NCBI GenBank assembly: GCA_944393465.1
Contig: CALYAG010000004.1
Span: 1 to 64,000, forward strand
Reading direction: 5' to 3'
From: an uncultured Clostridia bacterium
GTDB lineage: Bacteria > Bacillota > Clostridia > TANB77 > CAG-508
Length of the DNA: 64,000 bases
Position 1 is the stretch's first letter; each line of letters starts with the position of its first letter. Positions 27,126 to 35,336 of this stretch are shown here, piece after piece. Position numbers and translations under genes: made by a program. The notes below the pieces were generated by a model that was not told where the DNA came from, searched no databases, and worked only from the letters and a program-made list of their open reading frames with translations.

Positions 27126-27157
27126 AAAAAACTAGGAATATTCTTCCTAGTTTTTTT
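27126..27157 (+). terminator. Intrinsic terminator of murC
   Basis: AACTAGGAA (27130-27138) and TTCCTAGTT (27144-27152) form a perfect stem followed by TTTTTC. Confidence 0.9.
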
Positions 27158-27228
27158 CTTGTATTTTAAGTTTCTTTATTCAAAATTGATTTTGCACTTT
27201 GCCTTGTGGTTAAACCCTTATTAAAAAG

Positions 27229-28266
27229 CTACCTATAGTCATTTTCTGCAAGTTCTGGATATTTAAAATCTTGGCCCGATCCAGACACATCTCCATCACT
27301 TACGTGATTTACATTGAAAGTTTTTGAACCTTTTAATAAATATTGATGTTTATAATCATTTGCAAAAATACTACTGTTACTTCCCACATAAACAGGGTCA
27401 TCCCATGTAGGGTCTACTGCATACCAATTGCCATCTTCCATTTGTACATGATTCCATGCATGAGATTCTGCATTTCCGTATTCATCATAGCCTTCTCCAT
27501 AAACAAGTACACATGGAATATTTAATTTATCTAATAAATATTTTAGACCTTCAGCATATCCTTCACAAACTACTTTTTTGTCAACCAAAGCTCCATAAAC
27601 GTTATCCTTATTGCTAGCATTGGTATCATATGTTAAATTATCTACAAGCCAATCATGTACATATAAAACTTTATTGTATCTAGAACCTGTTGCATTTTGA
27701 ACTATTTCATTTGCTATACTTTCAACTTCATTTAATGCAGCATTTACTTGATCTGCATTTGCAAAATAAGAACTGTAATAAGTTTTACCTGTTTGAGGTG
27801 AAAGCGTAAATCCATATGACCTATAGCTTAAAAATGATGAAGTTCTAGTTGCTACAGACAAATTATTTGTATCAACATAAAATAAATCTAGATTATCTAA
27901 TGTTAGAGCATCCCAAGCTGACTGAAAATAATTTTCGTCTCCACTGCCTCCAATGTCTATAATGCTATCACTAACACTTGATGGAAATTTAATTGATTCT
28001 GTTCCATTTTTTAATTTATCTACATTTTCTAAAATTGTTGTGTACATTATTTTTTCCGGCTCTTCTAGCTGATTATAGTAATATCTTAAAGCAACATTGT
28101 CAGTACTAGCTAATTCTTCCTCAAAATAGTTTTGATAATCAATATTAGAAGTTGTATCTTCCCCTGTAAAAGAAGCATAAATTATAAAGCATGCAAAAAT
28201 AATTAAAATTACTAAAATAAGCGCAATGGCGCTAAACCCACGTTCTTTTCTCTTATAATTTTTCAT
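27229..28266 (-). CDS. Membrane-anchored transglutaminase-like protein
   Basis: The protein has 345 residues from ATG 28266; the ATG three codons earlier is too close to the AAAAGGAA site. The N-terminus KERGFSAIALILVIL (about 8-22) looks like a prepilin leader with Gly-Phe but lacks Glu at +5; it may simply be a membrane anchor. The C-terminal half has a transglutaminase-core fold: VCEGYAEGLKYLLDKL (Cys nucleophile, about 235-250), ESHAWNHVQM (His, about 275-285) and WYAVDPTWDDP (Asp). Members cross-link or cleave proteins at the cell surface. It is downstream of spoIVB in the same direction and near the Tad-like operon, but co-function is only a guess. Confidence 0.8.
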   Translation of the reverse strand: MKNYKRKERGFSAIALILVILIIFACFIIYASFTGEDTTSNIDYQNYFEEELASTDNVALRYYYNQLEEPEKIMYTTILENVDKLKNGTESIKFPSSVSDSIIDIGGSGDENYFQSAWDALTLDNLDLFYVDTNNLSVATRTSSFLSYRSYGFTLSPQTGKTYYSSYFANADQVNAALNEVESIANEIVQNATGSRYNKVLYVHDWLVDNLTYDTNASNKDNVYGALVDKKVVCEGYAEGLKYLLDKLNIPCVLVYGEGYDEYGNAESHAWNHVQMEDGNWYAVDPTWDDPVYVGSNSSIFANDYKHQYLLKGSKTFNVNHVSDGDVSGSGQDFKYPELAENDYR

Positions 28267-28334
28267 AATGTTCATTTCCTTTTCATCTAAAGTTTTGCTA
28301 TTATTATATACAAAGTTTTGCTAATGTGTCAACA

Positions 28335-29373
28335 TTATTTCATCATCATATCAGCAAAAATCGCATACCCCTCTGTTGGTGAGTTTAATAAAACATTTGT
28401 TATAGCACCTATGAATTTGTTATTTTGTACAATTGGAGTACCACTCATTCCGTGGTATTATTCCACCAGTTTTAGAAAGCAATTTTTCATCAGTTATTTC
28501 TATAAGCATACTTTTATTGTCTTTTGAATTTTTATATATTTTCTTTATGTTAATTTGGTATCTTTCTACTTTATCATTTTCCAGCTCACAAATAATTGTT
28601 GCCTCTCCTGTTTTTATTTCGTTCCTTTTTGCTACTTCTAACTCTTCTTGCTTTATTGAATTTATAAAATCTAAATTTGTTACAATTCCATATACTCCAA
28701 TACTTGTATTACTTTCTATCTCTCCTATTTTTTGTCCATTATCTATTATTCCTCTTATTTCACCTGCTCTTCCCTTTACACCTTTTACAATTGATACAAT
28801 TTGACTTGTTACCAATTCTCCATTAGAAATATTTAATAAATTCCCAGTATCTACATCTGTTATACCATGACCAAGAGCCGCAAAAGTTTTAGTAGCTTCC
28901 TCATAATACGTAAGTGTTCCTATTCCTGCAGCTGCATCTCTTACCCATAAGCCAATCATATAATTTTCATCTTTACCTTTTACTGGAATTATACTGGTAT
29001 ATATTAGTTCCCCATTTCTTTCATATTTAATTGATATTTCATTTCCATTTGAGCTATTTACTATATTTATTAACTCTTGTGTATTACTTATTTCTTTTCC
29101 ATTTATTTCTTTTATCATATCCCCTTCTTTTATTCCAGAGCCATTATAAGGCATATATTTATTTCCATCTTGTCCGTCAATTTCAGACATACCTACAACA
29201 AGTACACCATTTGTATAAAGCTTCAGTCCAACAGTTCTTCCTATTGGATTTACATACCTTTTTGTGCTAGCATTTACTGTTTGTGAATACAGTTTATTTT
29301 CTATGCCTAGTACATTTACATACATAAATAAACAAATTACTAATAAAAAAATTGGAATAAATTTCTTTTTCAT
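28335..29373 (-). CDS. spoIVB: SpoIVB peptidase (S55), interrupted by one extra base
   Basis: SpoIVB is the forespore-secreted serine protease that triggers sigma-K activation. The ATG at 29373 follows AGGAG and starts a signal/anchor helix. A PDZ-like domain (about 55-130; GDMIKEINGKEISNT) and the S55 domain (FAALGHGITDVD, His/Asp region) follow. The open frame stops at 28420 with an unnatural tail. From about 28452 the family C-terminus, including the catalytic MSGTPIVQ and GAITNVLLNSPTEGY, continues in another frame to TAA at 28335. Removing one C before GG (28452) restores a 345-residue protein. Family certain; whether the lesion is real is open. Confidence 0.9.
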
Positions 29374-29450
29374 AAAAACTCCTAAAAAAATAGTTACTCT
29401 TATTAGAGTAACCATTTTTTTTTAATTTATTTAGATATTTAAAAATAAAA

Positions 29451-29537
29451 GCCCAAGCAATATGTCTATTTTCCATTCTCAAGCTGGAGCAAGCAGCGAC
29501 CCGCGCCAAGAATGAGAAAATAGACATATTGTTGGGC
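29451..29537. repeat. 90-bp palindromic repeat, copy 1
   Basis: The arms GCCCAAGCAATATGTCTATT... and ...AATAGACATATTGTTGGGC flank a G+C-rich centre (GCTGGAGCAAGCAGCGACCC). It is nearly identical to the core of the elements at 58364-58453 and 60946-61036. It lies between the end of the Tad-like operon and spoIVB and may act as its terminator. Confidence 0.92.
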
Positions 29538-29555
29538 AAATTATATATATTAATT

Positions 29556-31514
29556 TTATGGATTGTAATCATCAAAATAATCATTAACTTTATACAAATT
29601 GTACTTTTCTCTTGCAAGCGCCGTAATGTACGCTTTTCTAACATTTGCATCAGCTACTTTGTTTTCAAATTCACTTAAGTTCACACTATCATAAGCATCA
29701 TTTGTGCTATGAAATCCAGTTCCCGAAATTAAATTATCTACAGTAAATAATATATCTTCTTTTCCTATTACACATTCATAAGCGCCAGAGCCTGAATGTG
29801 GATAATAATAATATGTTAAAGTTTGAGTTGTTTGATGTGAAGATGGGTCAACAACATCATATGATGTTAATTGTTGCTGATAATCTATTATATTATATCC
29901 TACTAAATCACTTGTATTTACTGTTACGGAAGTGTCTAATCCGTTTAAAGCCATACACCTTGGATCATGATATGTTCCAGTAGGGTCGCCATCTGAGCCA
30001 GTACGATTACCGGACTCTCTATTTCGTAAAAGAATAGAGTATCTTGATACAAATTCTTTATTTTTTGTATTTGCAACAATAGAATAATTGCTATAATATT
30101 TGTAGTTTCCTATTGGCATTCCTTGCATAAAAGAAACTATAGTAACATTATTTGCAATTATATTCCAGTCATCTTCTGAAAGTACTGGAAGTGCAAACTC
30201 AAATCCAGAATTGTGGTGTATGTTAAAATTAGAAATTATACTCATTAAGTTTGATTCTATTGAACTTATTATAACATCCATTCTGTGCTCGTTAAATAAT
30301 GAGCTTTCCGTTTCTGGATCATTACCTGTTCCTAAATCAAACACTCCTGAAATGCTATGAGTATTAGGATTATAATACTCTAAAGAAATAGCATGTACAG
30401 GCACTTCTTCTCCGCTATCTTCTGATAATGTAGTATAATTAAGTTGATTATTAAAGCTCTCTGTAACTACTTCTAAGCTTTGTCCGCCTACAATTCCTAA
30501 AAAGGTATTTGTAAAATCATATGCTTCTTTATAATATTTAAAAGCACTACTATCTAAAAAATTTCCTGTATTTAATTGTGTATAATCTGCATTACTATCA
30601 TTTAATACAAATTGTGCTAGTCCATTTGCTTCGGTTTCTGTTAAATATACTCTTAAATTATTATTTAGTCTAAAGAAATTTACTCCAACATATGTACTAC
30701 TTCTAGATTCATTTGCATTTGGATCAAAATAGTATTTTTGATTATTATAATATACATATTGAAAATATTCAGTTTCTCTTGAAGTATATTCTGTACCAGT
30801 TTGACCATCACCTCTTGGAATAGTATCAATTGCAACTATATATTCTCCAAGTGTTTCTGGCCCAATTTCTATTCCATGAGCTGTAAGCGTTCTACTTGAA
30901 TCATTAATATTACTTACAATACTAGGATTAATTAAATATCCTGAAATATTTACAATATTGCCATTTCTATCTGTTCCCATAACTGTAATATAATTATCTA
31001 ATGTATAATTTATTACTAAGTCAAGTTTTCCACTAGCACCATTTGTATACTCACATGTGTAGTATATAAATGGTTTAATACCTGTACGTGATTGAAGATT
31101 ATTTGAATTTTCTGTTTGGTAAACTTGTTTACCATTTTCTATTCGAACTGCATTTTGATAATCTCCATACAAATAATATCCATCATATAATGTAAACAGC
31201 ATTGCTGGTACATAATTTTCTATGTCTTCCCTACTATAGCCTGATGAGCCAAGACCAGAAGCTAAACTTGTAAAAAATGAATTTACAGATGCTGATATAT
31301 CTCTTATTTTTGAATCATTTACTGTTGAGTAACCATTACGTAAGGTATTCATTTGGTAGGCATACACTGCATCATTTGTAGCACTAAGTAATACGTCATT
31401 GAAATCAGCTTGTGCTTCTAACACTTCTATATTATTATTAGTATACATAGTTAGTACCATTGATATTGGTACTACTATTATTACAAAAATTACTGCTAGT
31501 TGTTGTAATTTCAT
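29556..31514 (-). CDS. Large membrane-anchored extracellular protein of the Tad-like operon
   Basis: The 652-residue protein begins with a Sec-type or anchor helix starting almost at the N-terminus (LAVIFVIIVVPISMVLTMYT, 6-25). A helix follows (about 28-65, QADFNDVLLSATNDAVYAY), reminiscent of the TadE/TadG N-terminal arrangement. Residues 100-650 are a large strand-rich, N/S/T/Y-rich extracellular region with no recognised domain. Last gene of the 41967-29556 operon, 18 bases after the 174-residue protein. By position and topology it could be a tip adhesin or TadG equivalent; that is inference. Confidence 0.6.
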   Translation of the reverse strand: MKLQQLAVIFVIIVVPISMVLTMYTNNNIEVLEAQADFNDVLLSATNDAVYAYQMNTLRNGYSTVNDSKIRDISASVNSFFTSLASGLGSSGYSREDIENYVPAMLFTLYDGYYLYGDYQNAVRIENGKQVYQTENSNNLQSRTGIKPFIYYTCEYTNGASGKLDLVINYTLDNYITVMGTDRNGNIVNISGYLINPSIVSNINDSSRTLTAHGIEIGPETLGEYIVAIDTIPRGDGQTGTEYTSRETEYFQYVYYNNQKYYFDPNANESRSSTYVGVNFFRLNNNLRVYLTETEANGLAQFVLNDSNADYTQLNTGNFLDSSAFKYYKEAYDFTNTFLGIVGGQSLEVVTESFNNQLNYTTLSEDSGEEVPVHAISLEYYNPNTHSISGVFDLGTGNDPETESSLFNEHRMDVIISSIESNLMSIISNFNIHHNSGFEFALPVLSEDDWNIIANNVTIVSFMQGMPIGNYKYYSNYSIVANTKNKEFVSRYSILLRNRESGNRTGSDGDPTGTYHDPRCMALNGLDTSVTVNTSDLVGYNIIDYQQQLTSYDVVDPSSHQTTQTLTYYYYPHSGSGAYECVIGKEDILFTVDNLISGTGFHSTNDAYDSVNLSEFENKVADANVRKAYITALAREKYNLYKVNDYFDDYNP

Positions 31515-31532
31515 GTTTATCCTTTCATTTGT

Positions 31533-32057
31533 TTACCTTCCATTAACACTTACAATTCCACTATGTGTAGCAGTTACAGTTGCTGAGTTATTTCCTGTTA
31601 CACTGTAGAAAAAGTCTCTTAATATGGTTCCTATTGTTCTATTTGTGTTTTTAACACTAACAGTTACCATATCTCCTTGTTTTAAATACATTGCTCCTGC
31701 AGCTGAATTTAATTCATCAAGTATTTGGGTAGTATATTCACTATAATAATAGTTTTCACCAACTTTTGTATATTCTGCTTCTGTAACTTTTTTACCTGGG
31801 TTATCATCAAGTACTTGTACTTCCATTTCAACATCATAGCTATTTCCTGTTGAGCTAATTGTTTGAATAAAGTTATCATAACTATCTTGTGTTATTTTTC
31901 CTGTTGATCTAATTCCATCAACAAAATCTGTAGTTGCAGCATCTACTGCTTGTGTAGTAATATCATCTGTTTTATCTGCAGTTGTCATTAGTGGAAATAT
32001 AAACATTAAAATTGCTGCTAAAAATATTGCTAGAACCGTTACTACTGTATCGTTCAT
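31533..32057 (-). CDS. Small membrane-anchored protein of the Tad-like operon
   Basis: The 174-residue protein has an N-terminal hydrophobic segment (VVTVLAIFLAAILMFIFPLM, about 5-24) immediately followed by a T/D/A-rich helix, then a strand-rich domain with EVQVLDDNPGK and VTVSVKNTNRTIGTIL. It has no basic leader before the hydrophobic segment. The topology resembles TadE/F-like minor pilins; no diagnostic motif. The start follows AAGGAGG. Conserved neighbours suggest a structural role in the surface apparatus. Confidence 0.55.
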   Translation of the reverse strand: MNDTVVTVLAIFLAAILMFIFPLMTTADKTDDITTQAVDAATTDFVDGIRSTGKITQDSYDNFIQTISSTGNSYDVEMEVQVLDDNPGKKVTEAEYTKVGENYYYSEYTTQILDELNSAAGAMYLKQGDMVTVSVKNTNRTIGTILRDFFYSVTGNNSATVTATHSGIVSVNGR

Positions 32058-32153
32058 AACTGCCTCCTTTTTATTGACAAAAAATTATATTTGTATTATA
32101 GCATAAAATTGCTTTTCAGGCAAGCATATATGCATACCTAAAAAAGCAATTTT

Positions 32154-33038
32154 TCACACTTCACTTGCTATATATATGTATTGTATTACTCTTTTGGTTG
32201 TTCCTTTGTTATTTGTTACAACTTCACCATTTTCAAGTATATCAACAGAATCTGTAATATTTGATAAAATATTATATTGCTGAGTTGAATTTCCATCATT
32301 TCCACTTGCAGTATTTAATACATTTTCATAATTGTATTCACCATATCTTTCTACAAATTCATAGTCTTTTCCCATAAATCCATTTGTATTGTAGTTTGAA
32401 TTATAAAAGTTAAAATGAATTTGATAATATGGTCCATAATTTGTATCACGTCCAAAAAAGTTTTGATTTCTACTATTATTATCGTAAGTTGAAGTTCTAC
32501 TTGTATAGTAGTTTTCAGAATTCAAGCCATTTACAAATGCTTTTATAAAATTATATGATGAATCTTGATTAGCACTCCATGGCTCTCTACGTACTTGTTC
32601 ATCTTGTATGTCAAAGCCATATATTTCCCTAGAATTTGCTCCATTAACACCTTGAATTGCTAATGTAGAATGTACTAAATATGTTGGATTTGTTTCTGTA
32701 AAATATATTGACATTGGCTCAATACTACCAAATGTACCATTTTCTCTATTATAATTCTGGCCAGTGTAAAATAGTATTGTATAGTTTTCTTTATAATATC
32801 TATACAAAGTTGGTATTATAGTTTCAACACCTACTATTCTACTTGAAAGTGCATTTGTACTCCCTTCTCCTGTGGCTGATAAAGTTAATTGCCTATAATA
32901 TTGTTTTACATCGGCTTCGTCAGTTATTTGTGCCGATGTCTGCCTTACCATGGTAAATGAATAAATTGCAAGTGATAAGGCAGCTATTAGCACAAGAACT
33001 GCGAAACTCATTTTTAATGCTTCGGTTGCATTTTCCAT
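32154..33038 (-). CDS. MENA-type pilin-like protein 4 (longest)
   Basis: The 294-residue protein begins MENATEALK, followed by a hydrophobic helix (about 10-30), matching the first seven residues and layout of the proteins at 33086, 34144 and 34802. The extracellular part is Y/N/S-rich (NSRNQNFFGRDTNYGPYYQ) and has no recognised domain. It is the divergent member: the core reads ALKMSFAVLVLIAAL rather than ALIIAG. The size suggests a minor pilin or adhesin. The start follows GAAAGGAA. Confidence 0.6.
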   Translation of the reverse strand: MENATEALKMSFAVLVLIAALSLAIYSFTMVRQTSAQITDEADVKQYYRQLTLSATGEGSTNALSSRIVGVETIIPTLYRYYKENYTILFYTGQNYNRENGTFGSIEPMSIYFTETNPTYLVHSTLAIQGVNGANSREIYGFDIQDEQVRREPWSANQDSSYNFIKAFVNGLNSENYYTSRTSTYDNNSRNQNFFGRDTNYGPYYQIHFNFYNSNYNTNGFMGKDYEFVERYGEYNYENVLNTASGNDGNSTQQYNILSNITDSVDILENGEVVTNNKGTTKRVIQYIYIASEV

Positions 33039-33085
33039 TAAGTTATTTCCTTTCTAAAAAAAGGGTTAAATAATATTTAAAAAAA

Positions 33086-33550
33086 CTAAGGATTTGAACC
33101 AGTATTGTTTCCTGTATTTTCTGTTACAACTATTGTTTTAATAAAGCCGTTGCTCCAGTAAGCATCCCCTTGTGAATCAGTATCTGTAGAGTTTTCATTT
33201 GGTGGAAGGTCTACATCATACATTTTTCCTGTTCTTATTGTAGCTGATGTAACAGCATTTCCTGAGCCATCCACTACATAAATATAGTTACCTATTTTTT
33301 CATCATTTCTTTGAGCTGCACTATTGTTAGCTTGTACTTGTGTAAGAAGTGCTCTTACATTACTTCCTGATACATAATCTCCAAAATAGCCTTGAAATGG
33401 TGAATTGTGAGCTGTAATTTCTTGTGCATCAAGTGTTCCACCGCTAGCTATTCCTGAAACATTGTTGTAAATAATAACTCCTAAACCAACTATTAAAATT
33501 GAAATTAAAATTGCACCTGCAATAATTAAAGCTTTTGATGCGTTTTCCAT
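33086..33550 (-). CDS. MENA-type pilin-like protein 3
   Basis: The 154-residue protein has N-terminus MENASKALIIAGAILISIL, a hydrophobic helix from residue 8, and a hydrophilic domain (about 35-154) ending in a T/N/G-rich tail. A leader ending in Gly, as cleaved by prepilin peptidases, is absent. The segment resembles the mature N-terminal helix of archaeal and Tad-type pilins. Strong site CAAAGGAGG upstream. It is one of four paralogues in the operon, and being short and repetitive it is a good candidate for a major subunit. Confidence 0.6.
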   Translation of the reverse strand: MENASKALIIAGAILISILIVGLGVIIYNNVSGIASGGTLDAQEITAHNSPFQGYFGDYVSGSNVRALLTQVQANNSAAQRNDEKIGNYIYVVDGSGNAVTSATIRTGKMYDVDLPPNENSTDTDSQGDAYWSNGFIKTIVVTENTGNNTGSNP

Positions 33551-33667
33551 AAAAATTTCCTCCTTTGATTTTTATTAATTTTTATATTTAACATTTAGTT
33601 AAAATGTAACTAAATCTAATAACTAATTTGATTTTTAAAGTTTTAATTTATACTTTATTTGTATAAA

Positions 33668-34093
33668 CTAAACTTCTTCAAAATACATATAACTTACTAA
33701 GTTTGTTTTGCTGTGATATTTTATATTTGTACATTTAAAATTTAAGTTAGAATACAAATTTATAAATTTGCTTATTCCATTGTTGTAAATTTGTTCTATT
33801 CTAAATATGTTATCACTATCTTTAAATTTTATTTGTACTATAATAGAGTTTGTCCCATTATCTATAAAATATCCATTTTCGTCTTTTTGCACATTATTTT
33901 TTGTATTTTTGTCTATAATTTTGTTTATGTTTGTAGCAAGTGTAGCACCATTTATAGATTCATTATATAAACTTGTATATTCCTTATTTGATGCTTGCAC
34001 ATTATTTGCTCCATTTACATAATTTAAGTACAAATAAGATATGCTACATACTGCAATAATTACAATTATTAGTAAAATAATATATTTTTTCAT
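33668..34093 (-). CDS. Small anchored protein between pilin-like genes
   Basis: The 141-residue protein has a short basic N-terminus (MKKY) and a hydrophobic helix (5-24), then an extracellular part with no Cys pairs or known motif. Unlike its neighbours it does not begin MENA. The start follows GAAAGGAT. It could be a minor component or chaperone-like factor of the apparatus; I do not recognise it. Confidence 0.5.
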   Translation of the reverse strand: MKKYIILLIIVIIAVCSISYLYLNYVNGANNVQASNKEYTSLYNESINGATLATNINKIIDKNTKNNVQKDENGYFIDNGTNSIIVQIKFKDSDNIFRIEQIYNNGISKFINLYSNLNFKCTNIKYHSKTNLVSYMYFEEV

Positions 34094-34143
34094 TGCTATC
34101 CTTTCGAGATTATATCATTAAGAAAATAATAATGCAATATTTT

Positions 34144-34698
34144 TTATTCATCCCATAAAATGTTATAATGTTGTAATATAGCATTTACATATGTAGTATC
34201 TGTTATTTCATGGAAATTTATTGATTTTACTCTAGTAGTCCTATCATCATATTGAATATCTGTATTTGTTATTGTTCTTTTTACTTTTATTTCATTTTCA
34301 TTACCTGTTGTGGAAACTTGTCCAATTTGTACATTACATTCGTAGTAAGTATTATTTTTATTTCCATCTAAAAATTCATTTATATCATTATCTATAACTG
34401 ATGTACCTTCAATCAAAACATCTACAAAATATGCATCTCCTCTACTTGCCTCATAATCTGCGTTATTTTTTTGTGCATAATTAATTATTGTTGCTACATC
34501 TTGCATACTTATATTTGCCTTGCCTGAAAAGTTTGTAAAATTAACATTAAACTTATTAATTTCTGCTTCACTCATTTGTCTGTTCAAATTTCTAGAGAAA
34601 TTGCCAAATTGAACTATCATATAGCTTGCCAATGTAAGAATTAAAACACCAATTAATACTTCACCAGCAATTATTAATGCTTTTGATGCATTCTCCAT
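34144..34698 (-). CDS. MENA-type pilin-like protein 2
   Basis: The 184-residue protein starts MENASKALIIAGEVLIGVL. It carries Glu at residue 13, in the same helix where type IV pilins place their conserved Glu, although the register differs. The domain from about 35 onwards contains NFSRNLNRQMSEAEINKFN, then strand-rich sequence. The start has AAAGGAG upstream. Paralogue of 33086 and 34802. Confidence 0.6.
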   Translation of the reverse strand: MENASKALIIAGEVLIGVLILTLASYMIVQFGNFSRNLNRQMSEAEINKFNVNFTNFSGKANISMQDVATIINYAQKNNADYEASRGDAYFVDVLIEGTSVIDNDINEFLDGNKNNTYYECNVQIGQVSTTGNENEIKVKRTITNTDIQYDDRTTRVKSINFHEITDTTYVNAILQHYNILWDE

Positions 34699-34801
34699 TA
34701 GCTCACTCTCCTTTGCTTTTAAATTTAGCTACTGATTATTGTTAATTTATGCATTTACCTGTAAATTAGCTAAATTTATCAAATTTTATTTATAGAATAT
34801 A

Positions 34802-35290
34802 TTAATTTACAACATTTACTTTACTAAAAATCATATGTGTAACTCTACCAGAAGCTCCATATTCAACATCATCACATTGAAAATATGCTTGCTTTACAGC
34901 GTTTTTTTGGTTACTATTTAAGCCATCATATGTTCCTTGAACAAAATCAACTAAGTTTACTTGTTCATTTGGACTACTACTACTGTCATATATATTTGTA
35001 AGTCCCGCAACCTCAACAACAACGTCTTCATAACCTTGGTAGTCCCCATATCTTATATTTGTATCATATACTAAATTACCTAAAGACACCAATTGGTATC
35101 CTCTTACTGTTGTTCTATTATATGCTTCAAATCTTTGGTTAAAGTCTGCTAATTGCTGAACTTCTTCTTCATCTGCCTGAGCTTGCTGTGATGTTCTTAT
35201 TTGTGTATACCCAAAAACTAATAGTCCAACAATTAGCATTGCTATAAGCATTCCACCAGCAATAATTAGCGCTCTACTTGCATTTTCCAT
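34802..35290 (-). CDS. MENA-type pilin-like protein 1
   Basis: The 162-residue protein begins MENASRALIIAGGMLIAML, continues the hydrophobic helix to about residue 28 and then a Q/E-rich helix (RTSQQAQADEEEVQQLADF). A strand-rich domain follows. First pilin-like gene after the TadBC fusion, 47 bases away. The shared 12-residue N-terminus with 33086 and 34144 points to recent duplication and a conserved assembly signal. Confidence 0.6.
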   Translation of the reverse strand: MENASRALIIAGGMLIAMLIVGLLVFGYTQIRTSQQAQADEEEVQQLADFNQRFEAYNRTTVRGYQLVSLGNLVYDTNIRYGDYQGYEDVVVEVAGLTNIYDSSSSPNEQVNLVDFVQGTYDGLNSNQKNAVKQAYFQCDDVEYGASGRVTHMIFSKVNVVN

Positions 35291-35336
35291 AAGATTACCT
35301 CACTATGTAAATCTTTATTATAAAATTATGTATTTA

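Noticed and set aside
27229-28266. A true type IV pilin call for the transglutaminase-like gene
   Set aside because: Glu at +5 is missing and the bulk of the protein is an enzyme domain, so a membrane anchor is equally likely.
28440-28460. Programmed frameshift in spoIVB
   Set aside because: No slippery heptamer or downstream structure is evident, and the same single-base pattern appears in unrelated genes, which argues for an error or mutation.
29294-29650. 118-codon minus-strand open frame
   Set aside because: It runs through the 90-bp palindrome and out of frame into two real genes, has no ribosome-binding site and no family match.
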